Positions 1-17,460 of a DNA stretch of 64,000 bases are shown here, piece after piece (positions within the stretch are counted from its first letter, which is position 1; each line of letters starts with the position of its first letter). Source of the stretch: Mustela lutreola (taxonomy: Eukaryota; Chordata; Mammalia; Carnivora; Mustelidae); NCBI RefSeq assembly GCF_030435805.1, contig NC_081305.1, positions 55,214,001-55,278,000 of the forward strand, written 5' to 3'. The position numbers and the translations under genes were made by a program. The notes below the pieces were generated by a model. It was not told where the DNA came from and ran no database searches. It worked only from the letters and a program-made list of their open reading frames with translations.

Positions 1-2
1 GG

Positions 3-254
<252 letters not shown>

Positions 255-329
255 GGCTCGGGGAGCGCGCTTCCCGGCCCACCGTCCGCCCCGCCCCACA
301 CTACACCCCTGCCCCGCCCCCGGGGCCGG

Positions 330-988
330 CCAATCCGAGTCCGACCCGGGACCGGCCTCTCAGGTCCCCGGGGCTCCGGGATTGCCCCCTCCCTCCCAAT
401 CCTGCTGTCCTTCCCTCCACGATCCTCTCACGCGCCGAGGAGTGGGACCTATCTAGTTTCCCTATTGCGTCTGTTGCCGCTTGCTTTGCCCGGCGACAGA
501 TTCGTTCGATTAAGGGATTGGGTCGCTCCCAGATCGGGGCGTGGCTAGTTTAAAGCCCTCGCAGGGGTTACCCGTCTTTTTTTTGCCTAGCAACAAGGGC
601 TTTGCCCGCGCGGCATTGGTTGAAAGAGAACAGTCAAGCCCCAGGATTGGGTAGTGGCAAGCCTGTTCGGCCTAGAGAATGGGAAACTCCTTCATTTGAT
701 TGGCTTGAACCCAAAGGGCTTAACCAATATCCTGGGAGTAGCCATTCCCCCGTTCCTGGGTTTTCCCCGCCTGATTGGCTCTAGACTCCTGAGGGCGTGG
801 CCAAACCTTCCTCCTGTGCCCAGGATTGGCCTGCGGCCTTAAATTTACGTTCTTTACACTACTGGGACTGGGGTCGTTTCTGACCGAGTCCTGACTACGT
901 TCCCCTCTGTCCCCTTCCAGGGATGGCCCAATCCTGTCCCTGCATCTGACACCCTCTCATTGGTTCCATCCCATAACAGCCTGCCAAT
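330..988. promoter_or_regulatory. Array of eleven CCAAT boxes in both orientations
   Basis: CCAAT or its complement ATTGG begins at 330, 517, 615, 646, 699, 724, 774, 825, 928, 959 and 984. About one would be expected by chance in 660 bases. Several share a wider context: CCAGGATTGG at 641 and 820, and TGATTGGCT at 697 and 772. TTTGCCTAGCAAC at 582-594, read on the minus strand, matches 12 of 13 bases of the RFX X-box GTTGCTAGGCAAC. NF-Y binding CCAAT and cooperating with RFX is established for MHC class II promoters. Whether these sites act as DNA elements here is inference. Confidence 0.6.
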
Positions 989-1167
989 CGTAGTTCGTCC
1001 TTGCATCCAGGACGGCACCAGCTCCCGCCCCTCTCCCCCCACCCCCACAGGTGCCTTAAAGGGCCCTCGTCCACCCAAGGTTGGGGGCAGGGGCCCTCGC
1101 TCTCCGGCCCTTGTGTGGGGGGAGAGAGTCGTGGGTGGGGATCGGGAGTTGGGAGGGATGGTCTGAG

Positions 1168-1173
1168 ATTAAA
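1168..1173 (+). terminator. AKT1S1: AKT1S1 poly(A) signal ATTAAA
   Basis: ATTAAA, the commonest variant of AATAAA, about 0.9 kb after the stop codon and followed by a GTGTGTTC GU-rich element 30 bases on. It is the best candidate in the 3'UTR. Confidence 0.65.
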
Positions 1174-1190
1174 GAGTTTTACCTCTGACA

Positions 1191-1900
1191 AATGAGTATA
1201 AAGTGTGTTCATTCAACAAACACTTGGTGAAGCCGAAAGAGCGGCATCTCACTGATTTTTTCAGTGCAAAGCTGGGAGTTGTTATTATTGTCCCCATTTT
1301 ACAGACAAGAAAAGAGATTCATGGGGTGTGAAGGAAGAATTCTAGTCCTATGTGACCATTAACCTCCAATCTTCTGGGGGACGAGTGTTGGAATGTGACT
1401 GGTCTTTATGGAATCCGTGTTCTGAGTGCACATAGTCCCCAGCAAAGCCAGGAACGTCCCGCTGAGGCCGGGAGTTTTGTGCCTAATACAAAACAGTTGA
1501 GGATTAGAAAACAAATGGCACCTGGTGCGATGTCTGGGTCGGGTCAAGTAAACCTGGAATCTTCCTCTCCCATCAGACCACCACTTGAATGCTAGCAACA
1601 GACAAGACTTAAAGGGAGAGCTGCCAGCCAAACACTTGTATAAAGTTATTTACATCTACTAACTCCTTTAATCATCCTAGTAACTCCATGAAGTGGAAAC
1701 TATACCCTCTTTAAAGATGAGAAAGTCGCCGTATTGAGGGTCAGGGCTACTGTCGGGGGACTGATAATCATCCTCAAGAGGAAAAGTTTCTTCCCCTGTA
1801 AGTAAGGGAATGAATGTTGGGAGTTCAAGGTGTAAAGAGGAAAATCTGTGAACAGAGGACCCACACCCCCTACTGGTCGGAGCCTCTCATTGCTGCAGGA
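1191..1900. other. AKT1S1-PNKP intergenic stretch with MIR fragments
   Basis: No gene seen. Two pieces look like MIR SINE relics: about 1215-1345 (contains TCCCCATTTTACAGACAAG) and about 1630-1735 (contains CTCCTTTAATCATCCTAG). The rest is unassigned. Confidence 0.6.
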
Positions 1901-1904
1901 GAGA

Positions 1905-2100
1905 TGAAGGTCAGAGCGCTAAGCCGCAGTCGTGGGGCGGGGCTTCTGTCGTGGGAGGAGCCAAGGCCCTTCCCCAATTCCGGAGGGCGAGTCATTTCCG
2001 TCCGCCGAGAAACAGAGAAAGCAGCCGGCGGAGCTGCGGGCAGAGCGCCTCGGGCAGGAATTCCCTGGTCGCAAGTGGCAAGTGAGCCCCGGTCGGGACG
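1905..2100 (+). promoter_or_regulatory. PNKP: PNKP promoter and non-coding first exon region
   Basis: GC-rich, CpG-bearing block just upstream of a strong donor (GGGACG then GTGAGC at 2101). An alternative donor, AAGTGAGCC, lies at about 2090. Human PNKP has a non-coding first exon spliced to the ATG exon, and this arrangement fits. The transcription start cannot be fixed from sequence. Position 1935-2000 carries GGGGCGGGGC-type and GGAGGAGCC boxes. No TATA box is evident. Confidence 0.6.
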
Positions 2101-2316
2101 GTGAGCGTGGGACCGAGTCAGGGGTGCGCGCGAGCTTCTTGGCTTTTGCCCTGGAATGTTAGGGTCGGGTTCGCAGCGGGACTGAGCGGGGCGTCGTCGC
2201 CTGGGAAACGGCGCGAGCCGGCGGCAGGCGTGAGGGTGGGATTTCCGGATCCTTTAGCGGAAGAAGGGAAATTTCTGGCTGGGGCGGGGGGCGAGAGGAG
2301 GCGGGACTTCCTGTAG

Positions 2317-8053
<5,737 letters not shown>

Positions 8054-8101
8054 GTGCTCCCCACCAGTCCTTGCCCCTTCCCCTACCTTCACTTCACCCC
8101 C

Positions 8102-8107
8102 AATAAA
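8102..8107 (+). terminator. PNKP: PNKP poly(A) signal AATAAA
   Basis: Canonical AATAAA 48 bases after the PNKP stop, so the 3'UTR is about 70-80 nt. Confidence 0.9.
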
Positions 8108-8125
8108 TCCTGTTTTTCTTTACAC

Positions 8126-8789
8126 TTGAGCAGCACTGTGCTGGGGAGGAGGGTGGTCTGCTCAGGACAGGCAGGTCTGGGAGCACGAGGCTGCTGGCCT
8201 CCCCACAGAGGGTAGGCTTCTCAGACCCATGGTCGTGGGCATCCTAGACTGGGGAACCCCCAAGGGGGTGGAGGGAGCTCTTCCCTGCCTGCGGCTGTCC
8301 AGATACAGAGCCAGCTGAGGCTCAAGCGATGGGACCCTGAAGACAAGTGCTGGACCCCCGTTTGGTGAGAAACTGTATCCTGGACTTGACCTCAGGGGGG
8401 TGGCCTGGACGTGGGGAGTGGGGGGGGGGGGGAAGGGGGTCCTGCTACTGTCTGGGCCCCAGCCTGTGTGTGCTGCCAGCCAGGTGCAGCCTGGTGGATC
8501 CACAGGGGCAGAGGCAAGCAGACCAGGTCCCAAAACATGGCCGGCCAGCTCCAAGGAGGACAGGCCACTGGCCACGGCTCACCAGGGACTGACCAGCCAC
8601 TGAGGGCAGCTCCATGAAGTACGCGGCTCCATCCTGGCTCGGGTGACTGATGTCAGAGGTGGCCTCCCTCGGAAATCCGTGAGAAACGCACATTCCCAGC
8701 CCCCCGCAACTGAAAGACTCAAACCTGGGGATGGGCTGGGCTTGACCCCCCACCCAACTCCCGAGGCATCTGGACACAGAGCCTGGTAG
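8126..8789. other. Tail-to-tail spacer between PNKP and PTOV1
   Basis: About 0.66 kb between the two converging poly(A) sites. There is a G-run at about 8419-8432. No gene or recognisable repeat was found. Confidence 0.6.
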
Positions 8790-8809
8790 CCAGTGGGCTT
8801 TTAAAAGAC

Positions 8810-8815
8810 TTTATT
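8810..8815 (-). terminator. PTOV1: PTOV1 poly(A) signal AATAAA
   Basis: TTTATT on the plus strand is AATAAA for PTOV1, about 375 bases past its stop codon. It is the first canonical signal after the stop. Confidence 0.8.
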
Positions 8816-9190
8816 GGGGGCACGTACAGGGTTGGGGACCGTCCTTGGAGACCTCTCCGGCCACGGTCCTCCATCTCGCTGGGCAGCTGCCATCCCCAGG
8901 GGCCTCTGCTCAGAGACATCTGACCTGCGGGCAGGAGGAGCGTGGGAGGGGCTGGCCCGGGCACCCCACGGCTTACGGCTGTGAAACTGCAGCTCCATCA
9001 CATCCTGGGACCAGCGGGATTGAACCTGCCTCTCTGCTCTGGTCTCAAGGCCAGGGAGGGCCCCACTCTGGCTTCCTAAACTCCCCCAGAGTTTGAACTT
9101 CCTATACCCCCCCAGAGCTGAGTGCCACTCACCAGTTTCAGCAGGGGCCTCGTCTGTGACTCCTGGAGGGGCCCAGCCTGGGAGTGGCCA

Positions 9191-12100
9191 CTACCCCCCC
9201 ATCTGCAGGGAGGAAGGCAGGGAGGCAGTGTCAGAAGCAGGGACGGTGCTGGGGGGCAGGGGAGGTGGGGGGCTGGGGGGCAGGGAGCCTGGCCTCACCC
9301 CGCGCTGCTGCTGCTCCTGCTCCAGGTTCCGCTGCAGGACCTGCTGCTGGTTGGCGATGACGCGCCGGATGCCGTTGACGAAGTTGCTCTGGTCGTGGGG
9401 GATGAGGCCGATGAAGATCTTTTTCTCCGACGAGTACAGCAGCATGAGCACGCGCACCTCGCACGACGCCTTGTAGGAGAAGTGCACGCAGCCGGCCTGG
9501 GGGGCGCAGCAGGGTATGGGCGTCTCGCCAGGCACGGACACTCCCACCCACACAGGCCGCCTTGTGCCAAAGCATCCTGATGGCTATTCTCACAGCCCTG
9601 GTGTCATTCCCACTCGGGGACTCACGGACTCTGCATCAAGGGGCCATGAAGTTGGCAGTGCCCATGGTCAAGCACCCCACTGGCAGCAAGCGCATAGGGT
9701 GGCCTTGACCTTGACGGACAGCCACCACATGAGATGCACAGGCCCTGCCAGCCCCCCGAAGCCCAACCCTACAGTCCCCCACATGCAGCCCCAGAGTGGC
9801 CAAAGCCCCGTGAGCCCTCCACAGGCAGGGACACAGCCAACCGTGGCCACCGCATTGCCAGCTTGGGGAGCGGACCAAGGGCTCCAGCTGTTACACCGAC
9901 CCCTGCTCCTCCTGGCCCGGGGTCCCCACCCCCACCTCGCAGGTGATCAAATGGAGCCAGAGGGTTCACAGGCCCCTGGCGCCCCTTCGGGGGACAGCTG
10001 CAGCAGCGGTGGCCGGTGGAAGCCCTTCCTGAGTGCACCGACCAGAGCCCGCAGCAGAGCATGAGGGTCAAAAGAAGGCAAACTCTTGAATGTGGAAGAA
10101 ACCCACAGCTGGCTGGCAGAGACCCTCATCCAGCGGCGATCCGTTCAGCTGTGGGACAGACGCTGGCCAGGTGCAGCAACACCCATAAGAACGCAGTGAC
10201 CGCGGCACTTTCCTTAGCCCTGGAGGATACCTGCCTCCCCTCGCTGCTGGAGAAAGTGAGGCCAAGGCCCACTGGCAGAGAACCCAGTGCTCTGAGGGCC
10301 CCGGCTGGAAGCAGACAGACCTCCCTGCCTGGCAAGGGGTCTGGGGGAGCCTCGAGTTTTCACTAATAAACCTGCAGGCCAGTGGCTCCCTATCCCCAGG
10401 GAGAGCAGGAACCTGGGAGTACCGGGTCTATGCTCTGTGGTATTGCCCTTCCACGCTCTGAGTGAACCCGGGGCCTGCCTCTGGGCCTCAGTTTCCCCAT
10501 CTGTAAAGTAGGGTCAGGACCGCAGAGCCCCAGGGAAGTCCATGGACTAGGAGCCAGCACGCGTCCAGACACAAGGCCAGCCTACGGCCACCAGGGCCAC
10601 CATGATGCCCCCCGCAGCTGGTGTGGAGAAACGATCCCTGTCGCTCATCTCCTGGCCCCGCAGCCCCGCGCCACACTCACGAAGCCATTGTCCATGATCC
10701 GACACAGGCTCTTCAGCGTCTCCAGGTCCTTCGTGAAGTGGAACTGCACCAGGCGTGAGTTCCGGAACAGCGGCACCAGGGTGGTCTGCGGGCCAGCCAG
10801 GGCAGCTCCGTGACCCGGAAGCCCTGCCTCTGTGCGGTCCACACACTGTGGCGGCATTGACTTACAACCTCAGATGGGTCCTATGTGGACCCCCAACCCC
10901 AGCCACTATCTGCGTCCATCTGCCTGTGCTCGTCACGGTGGCCAGCCTCCGTGCACTTGCACTTTGGAATGTTCTCTGTCTGGCAACCCCAGGGTCCCCT
11001 CCCTGGGGAAGGACCGTGGCCAGCCTGAGGACCCCTGCTTCATACTCACCAGTAGCTGCTGCGGGATGAGCTGCATGTACAACTTCCTCGGCCACTGCTC
11101 GGTCCTCCTGTGGGGGGCCCCAAGGGGATGAGGGTCAGGAAGCTGGGTCTCACCAGGACCCTGCCTTGGCCTCCCGGCCCCCCCTGCCCCCCACTCACAG
11201 GATCTCCCCTTGGTTCACGTAGACGTGCGAGGGCAGCCACCGCTTGGACCGACTGTTGGGCTCAGGCCTGGGCTTTTGGGGAGAGGACAGAGGGTGACAT
11301 CAGGAGTGGGGAGGCACCCCAGTCCGGAAGGACGCACTGGTCTCGAGGTCACCCAGGACCCCCCACCCCAGACTCACCTCCTGCCACTCCATGACACCGC
11401 TCCATGCCAGGAACTTATTGTTGACGATCTGAACCGGACCTGCGACACCGCCAGGGCCCACGGCCTGTGGAAGCAGAAAAGGGGGCCTGGTAACCAGAAG
11501 CACCCCAGAGGAGGCCTCTGGGCAGCCTCCCAGCCGTCCAGGAGCCTCACTCCAGCTTCCTTCCTGGCTCCTCAGCCTCCAGGCTGTTGGCAGCCCCATA
11601 GGACTCCCCGGTGCTAGCCCTGCCATCCGCCTGCTCACAGACCTCCCACGACTCCTGAACGCCCTGGAACCAGTCTCTGATGCTCAACCTGGGGTACCAA
11701 GCCTACAGGTCGGCCTCTAAGAACTAAACAGCCCTATAATTTGCTGCACAGCCAGAACACAAGGAGCAAGACAGATATTATTCACAAGCAACTTGTAAGG
11801 GATGAGCCAGGACACACATCACCCTCTAGAGCCTTCCAGCCACATGTAGCACTCCCTGCTAGCCTGCCTGTGCCCCGCTCGAGGCGGGTGTCCCTCCTGG
11901 CAGGAGCTGCCCCCATCAGGCCCCATGCTCTCGAGGCCTCACCGACCCAGCCTCACCAACCCGCTCGCTGCCTGGGGACCTGAGGGCTGGCCTGGGCGCC
12001 ACGGCACACCTGTTTGCGCGTGGTGATGACCTGCCGGATGGCGTTGACGAAGCCGCTCTGGTCGTAGGGGATGAGGCCCATGAAGATCTTCTTCTTGGAT

Positions 12101-15100
12101 GAGTACAGCAGCATAAGCACGCGCACCTCGCAGGGGGAGATGTGGGGGAAGAGCATACACCCCGCCTGGGGGAGGGGAGCAGGAGATCAGGGGCCCTGGG
12201 GCAGCCCAAGGGGCCAGATGCCCCTCCGAGCATGTGCTTCGGTGTCTCCCCCACCTGGTGAATCTGGGGTTGGGGTTCCATCTCCCACTCAAATCCCCCT
12301 CTTAATGCCAGTCCCATCCCTTAGAGCAGGACCCGCCTTTGCCAGCAGGGCCAGAACAGCCTCCAAGAAGGCCCTAAGCACAAACCCAGCTCTGCTTGTT
12401 CCCAGCTTTGTCACCTGACGCCAATCACCTCGTGTTCCTGGACCTCAGTTTTCCCATCTGTAAAATGGCCTCACAGTAGCCTCCACAGTCCACGCCACAT
12501 AAACATTTGTCACATGAGATCCTAGTGCCTCCTCGGTGGGACTTGGGAAACCAGGAGTCCGACAGAGCCCTCGGTGGCGGCTGTCAGGACCGAAGGGGCA
12601 TGCACTTCAGAGAATTCCCCAGGCTGTCCGGCCGTCTCTTGTTGCGTAGGGGCCACCTGCTCAGGGAACTTGTCCCCCGCACCTTCTGGACCTGTGTGCA
12701 GTGGGTCCTCCCAGAACTACTAGTAGGACCAGACATGGGAGGCCGGGGGCACAGGAAGTGTGCAGTCAATGGCCTTCCCTACAGCCTGAGGGCCTTGCTG
12801 GCCACGCACAGAGCAGGCCCTCCACAAAGTGGTGAATTAAGGGGACCAGTCTCTTCCCCAAGAGTCAACACTGCACCAGTCTGTCCAGCCCCTGATGGAA
12901 CAGGAACTGCCTGGACACAGAGGGTCATGACAGGACCTGAAGACAGGACGGGGCTGGAGAGGTGCTGGTCCCAAAAGGGACCAGGGACTGGAGGGGACCC
13001 CAGAGCTCAGCCCCATGGTGTCCTGGGCAACCTACTCTCCTTGCATGTATCCCGTACTGGCACCTGTCCCCTTCCACAACTGAACCACTCTGCCGAAACC
13101 AGGGGCAGATGAGATGAGGCCCAGACCCCAGGGCCTGCAGAGACCAGACTGAGATTGACTTCCTGATGGCCCAGCACCATGGTCTCCCCAGCTCACGGCC
13201 AGCGGGCCCTTGCCACCCACGCAAATCACTGCCCCAAGCACTGTGCACAGACTTACTCCTCATAACAGCCCCACAGAAGGAACCCAGGCACTAGCCCTGT
13301 TTGCCAGAGGAGGAAGGAGCCTCCGCACAGAACAATCCGCCCCATACCGCAGCCCCCAGCCGCCCCAGCCAGGGTGGTCCCGCAGATGCTGCTCTACCTG
13401 AGACCCCCCCACTTCCAGAGGGACGAGATGCCACGGAGAGAGCGTGCCCTCCAGGCCCCCGCCTCCCGCTGTGCCAGGTCCTCATGCACTCAGGAGGGGC
13501 CCCAACCCCCTACTCACGAAGCCATTGCCCATCACGCGGCAAAGCCCCTTGAGGGAGTCGCAGTCTCTGTTGGTGAAGTGGAACTGCGCCAGCTGGGAGT
13601 TGCGGAACAGGGGGCCCAGGGTGGTCTGTAGGCAACAAGGGGACCTCTGGGTCACTGCAGGGGGTGGGGGGAGCAGGGGGTTGCCGGGGGGGGGGGGGCT
13701 GTAGGGGACCGGAGGCAGGTCTTACCAGCAGCTGCTGCGGGATGAGCTGCATGATCAGCTTCTGGGGCCACTGGTCAGTCTCCCTGCGGGGGGCAGAGAG
13801 TCAGGGGAGCCCCCACCCCGGCCGCCTGCCTGCCGCCCCCACCCTGACACCCGTATGCCCGCCTCTACTCACAGGTTCTCGCCCTGGTTCACGTAGGCCT
13901 GGCAAGGGAGGGCCCGCTTCAGTTTCGCAGTGGAGTCTGAGTAGGGTCGGCGCTTCTGTCGTGGGAGCAGGAGGGGTCACTGGACACAACCCAGATGCCC
14001 CAGCCTGCCCCACCCACAGAGGCCAGCCCTCAGCCCCTGCGGGGACTCACAGGAGACCGGCCACAGCTCACCTCCTGCCACTCGAGGACGCCGCTCCAGG
14101 CCAGCAGCTTGTTGCTGAGCCGGTGCTCACCTACAGCCAGGCCCCCGAGGGCAAGACCAGGTGAGGAAGGCCCAATGGGACCCAAGGCGCCGAACACCCG
14201 AGCACCTTGCTGCAGCACAGGGGAGCAAGGAAACTGAGGCTGAGGGACCCATAGGCAGGCTATCCCCCACCAACATACCTCACAACGTTCAGACCCAAAT
14301 CCCCTGCTTGGCAACTCCCAGAACCACATCCAAACCCCGTTCCCAGGGGTCAAGACCCCAAGCAGCTGACCTCCACGTGCTTTTCCTAACGCTACTCCAG
14401 AACCCGAGCCCCCAAGACCCTCCTTGGCACCTCCACACTGGTCTGCATCCTCCTCCAGACTTCGCTCCAGCTGTGCACTCGGCCTTGAACACCCTCCCAC
14501 CCCCTTCAGGAGATGTCATCCACTCGAGCCCCTGGCCTAAGCCAATTCTTAGTCCCTCTGTCCCGATCCAACTCAGAGAACAACGCTCTGGGGGCCCAAG
14601 GCCTCCTCGGAGTCCCCACCACACAAAGGCCAGCCTGCACCGCGGCTAGCTGCCTGGCGCACTGGTTTGCAACGACGCAACCCCCTCCCCCCTCAAAATT
14701 CTCCCAAAGCTCTGCGGTGGCCCTCAAGCCAAGTCCGGACCCTCCCCCTCTAGCTCCCGCCAAGCCTTTCAGGGGGTCACAGGCCCTCCTGCCCTGCAGA
14801 CTCCATGCTGCAACCACACCAGGCTGACCTCAGGGGGGAGGAGATAAAGCACACAGAGCCATCCAGGGAGGCGGGGACACTTCTGGAAGAGGCAGTGTAC
14901 CACCACCTGGAGGGTCTCAAACATCTCGAGAGCATTTGCCGAACACCAGAAGAACGTTCCAGCAATAAAGCCAAAGAAAGCTCCACATTCTACTCTTCCC
15001 AGGGCACTCTACCAGCTATCTTTTTTTTTTTTTTTTTTGTAAACTAAAAACATCTCAAAGCAAACAAGGGAAGGCTCTGGAACAGGCTGGCAGCAAGCAA

Positions 15101-16949
15101 GCCCCGAAAACCTCCCTCGTAAATGCCTCCAAGCAGCAAAAGAAGTAACAATTGTTACTTTTCATGGTACTACTGATGGACACCCTCCGCATTTCCTACA
15201 AAGCACACAGATGTCTCCAGTCCCAGAAGGACAGGCAGGAAAAGTATTTCATGGGGGCTTCAAAAGTAAACAGAAAAACCTGAGCCAGCATGACCTTGAT
15301 CCGGGAAGGTGATACAGGAATTTGGGCAAGGGTATCAAGCTAGGAAGAAAACCAGAGAGCATCCCGCTGTAGGAACGTGCTGGTGTGTGTCCCGGGCCAG
15401 GTGGCGTCTGAGATGCAGGACAGGTGCTGAAGCCCTGGGTTTGCAGGTGCCACAGGTGGGGTAGAGAGAGTCTAACAACAGCTGCTCAGAGCACAGAGCC
15501 GAAAGGCCTTTGCGGATCCTGGCAAATGCGCTCAAGGACCCAGGGCCGAGTAAACTGCAGGCGCAAGTGTTTAAAGTCGGCTTTGTCTGGGAGGGTGAGC
15601 TGACCCCGCAGCACCTGAAAAATGTTTTGGTCTAGGACGTACACACCAGGAACACTTACCCAAAAGCTCAGGTCTACTTGCAACAAGCAGGGGAGCCCAT
15701 CAAAGTGGAGGACAGTAAGGGGCTAGGCTTAACTGCAATCCCAGAGCAACTCTCCCAGCTGGGCAAGTGTGTGCAAAATTTGCCTTTGCCTCTGATATGT
15801 AAATTGTTTACATGGAAGCCTGTTTCCTACTCCGGAGATCGAAAGCCTTACCATGCACATTTCAAGATCCCAGAAACGCTCCTGACAACTAAATGAGACT
15901 GCTGAACTCGGGGGCGAGCCAGTGAAGGGAAGGGATATGTTTAAGTTGTGGGAGGTGTTCAAGACTTGATATCTACATTGAAGATCCCAGGAAGCCTCTT
16001 TAAGGCTCGTGTGGGGCCGCCACAGCGACCTGTCATGCACAACGACGGGGCAGTGGAGGGAAGCAGCGAACTCCAGAGCCAGCCTAGGGCAAAACGCACA
16101 TCTGGGCGTGCGTTTCACGCCAGGATGTGCAGTTTTACTATTATTCCAAGTACGCCTGAACATTTTTGCGTACGTAATTTGGGTCTGGGGAAGCGTGTGT
16201 AGTTAATGTACTTGCAAAGCCAGATGTTTATGTTGGGGCTTGCTGCACTCCGTAAGGGCATCCCTTATCTGGGCGGCCGTGCAAACCCTGGGCGCACACG
16301 CCACGGGCTCCGTGCGGACCCGCGCGGGCCCGGAGATGAACACCCCCAAGTACAACACCTGGGCATGCGAGTTTAAGACGCGGACCCCACTCACCGCGGC
16401 CCCTCAGACCCCCCCACCATTTCCAGATTTCCTGCCCGAAGAGAGACCCAACTTTCCAATTAGAAAAACAAGCGTGCACGCCGCTCGCCCGCCCCCCACC
16501 CCGCGTTTAAATCGGGACGCGGAGTCAGCAGTAATTTGAGCCCTCCCCGCCCCCGTACCCCACCCCCGCCACCCCAGCCCAAACGCGCAACAAAGGGGAG
16601 AGCCCGGCGCGTACCACCCGGGGGGTTCCACGGGGGAACTCGATCCCACTCGGGACCACCCCTAGGGCCACCCGGAGACCCCAGAAAGGAGGGGACCGCG
16701 GACAAAGACCCGAGCCCGGGGGAGGGGCCGGCGGGGGCGGGGCCGTGGAAGGCTCTGGAAAAAAGGCGGGGGGCTCACCATGGGAGGGGCCGAGCGGGCC
16801 CGGATCCGCGGCGGCTGCGGGCCGCGAGGGCTGGCCGGCCAGGAGCGCGAGCGGGCAGCGCGCACTGTGAGGGGCCGCGGAGGGCGACCGCGACCCCCGA
16901 GGGGGCCCCCAGCGCCGGAGCGGTGCGGAGCGCGGCGCGGACGGACCAT
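9191..16949 (-). CDS. PTOV1: PTOV1, tandem PTOV/ACID-domain protein
   Basis: Prostate tumour overexpressed 1, a nuclear/cytoplasmic adaptor with two copies of the MED25-type activator-interacting domain. Exons in transcription order: 16949-16779, 14209-14072, 13955-13873, 13783-13726, 13625-13518, 12165-12010, 11464-11378, 11272-11199, 11107-11050, 10785-10681, 9496-9299, 9202-9191. The total is 1248 nt, 415 residues (human 416). Residues 1-57 are basic and include GGRGRPPRP, an AT-hook-like motif. Repeat A starts near [12 protein letters not shown] and ends in VITTRKQ. Repeat B starts near [12 protein letters not shown] and ends in LEQEQQQRG. The start at 16949 was chosen because [12 protein letters not shown] matches the family start. 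The last exon codes only Met-Gly-Gly-stop. All introns are GT-AG. Confidence 0.96.
9497..10680 (-). other. PTOV1: PTOV1 intron 10, unassigned
   Basis: About 1.2 kb of intron. CTCAGTTTCCCCATCTGTAA at about 10489-10508 is a MIR-type SINE fragment. The rest shows no gene or repeat I can name. Confidence 0.5.
12166..13517 (-). other. PTOV1: PTOV1 intron 5, unassigned with a MIR fragment
   Basis: About 1.35 kb of intron. TCAGTTTTCCCATCTGTAAA near 12448-12467 is a MIR relic. Nothing else is recognisable. Confidence 0.5.
14210..16778 (-). other. PTOV1: PTOV1 intron 1
   Basis: About 2.6 kb of intron. It holds an 18-T tract at about 15021-15038 and becomes CpG-rich from about 16260 towards exon 1. 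I saw no transposon and no supported gene. The short ORFs in it have no recognisable similarity. Confidence 0.5.
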
Positions 16950-17300
16950 GGCGGGCACGGGCCGAGTGGGCTGGGGGTTGCCACGGGCCACACGGGGGGC
17001 TGCAGGCTCCACGGACTGAGGGGCGCGGGCGCGCGGCTTCGGGGGAGACGGGCAGGGCTGTACCAAGCGCAGGGGACGCGCCGCCGAAGAGGGGTCGCCG
17101 CGGCCAAACCACTGCGGCGAGCGGGGGAGCGCGGCGCGTACCAAGAGCGTCCGCGAGGGGGCGTGGCCGGGCTGTACCAAAACAGGGCCGGGGGAGCCTC
17201 AGGAAACGGAGAGGGTGTGTGGGGCGGGGAACACGGCCATTGGAACATACTCTGGGCGGCTCGAGCTACAGGGGGAGGAACTGAGGGGACTTGCGCGCAG
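16280..17300 (-). promoter_or_regulatory. PTOV1: CpG island and promoter of PTOV1
   Basis: Very GC- and CpG-rich stretch covering PTOV1 coding exon 1 and the sequence upstream of it. CpG density stays high to about 17300 and then falls. The transcription start is probably within a few hundred bases of the ATG at 16949 but cannot be fixed. Antisense lncRNAs are annotated at this locus in human as far as I recall. That cannot be shown here. Confidence 0.75.
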
Positions 17301-17460
17301 CAGCTTCAGGGGGGTGTGGCGGGAGAGGCCATACCGAAGGGTGCGGGGGGATTGGTGAACGTAGAAGACGATACCAAGTTGGCTACGGGCTGGGAAGATA
17401 GAACACCGAGAGACCCTACCTTGAGAGCGGGACCCGCAGAGCCGGGAGACTACACCAACG
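17051..17460. repeat. Degenerate ~39-bp periodic block with TACCAA cores
   Basis: TACCAA or a one-base variant begins at 17061, 17139, 17175, 17332 and 17372, with TACACCAA at 17451. The gaps are 78, 36, 157, 40 and about 79, close to multiples of 39. Two cores share the wider text GGGCTGTACCAA (17055 and 17169). Sequence between cores has diverged, so this may be an old minisatellite or a cluster of binding sites. TTGGTA is the form on the PTOV1-sense strand. Confidence 0.45.

Larger units (their letters stand above)
255..1190 (+). other. AKT1S1: AKT1S1 3' untranslated region
   Basis: Non-coding GC-rich sequence between the AKT1S1 stop and its probable cleavage site. It holds no supported ORF. 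Its striking content is a cluster of CCAAT/ATTGG pentamers, annotated separately. The right end is placed just after an ATTAAA signal and before a GT-rich stretch near 1203. Confidence 0.7.

Noticed and set aside
14281-14640. Possible extra PTOV1 exon in intron 1
   Set aside because: The frame joins correctly from exon 1 to 14209 without it and no family sequence matches.
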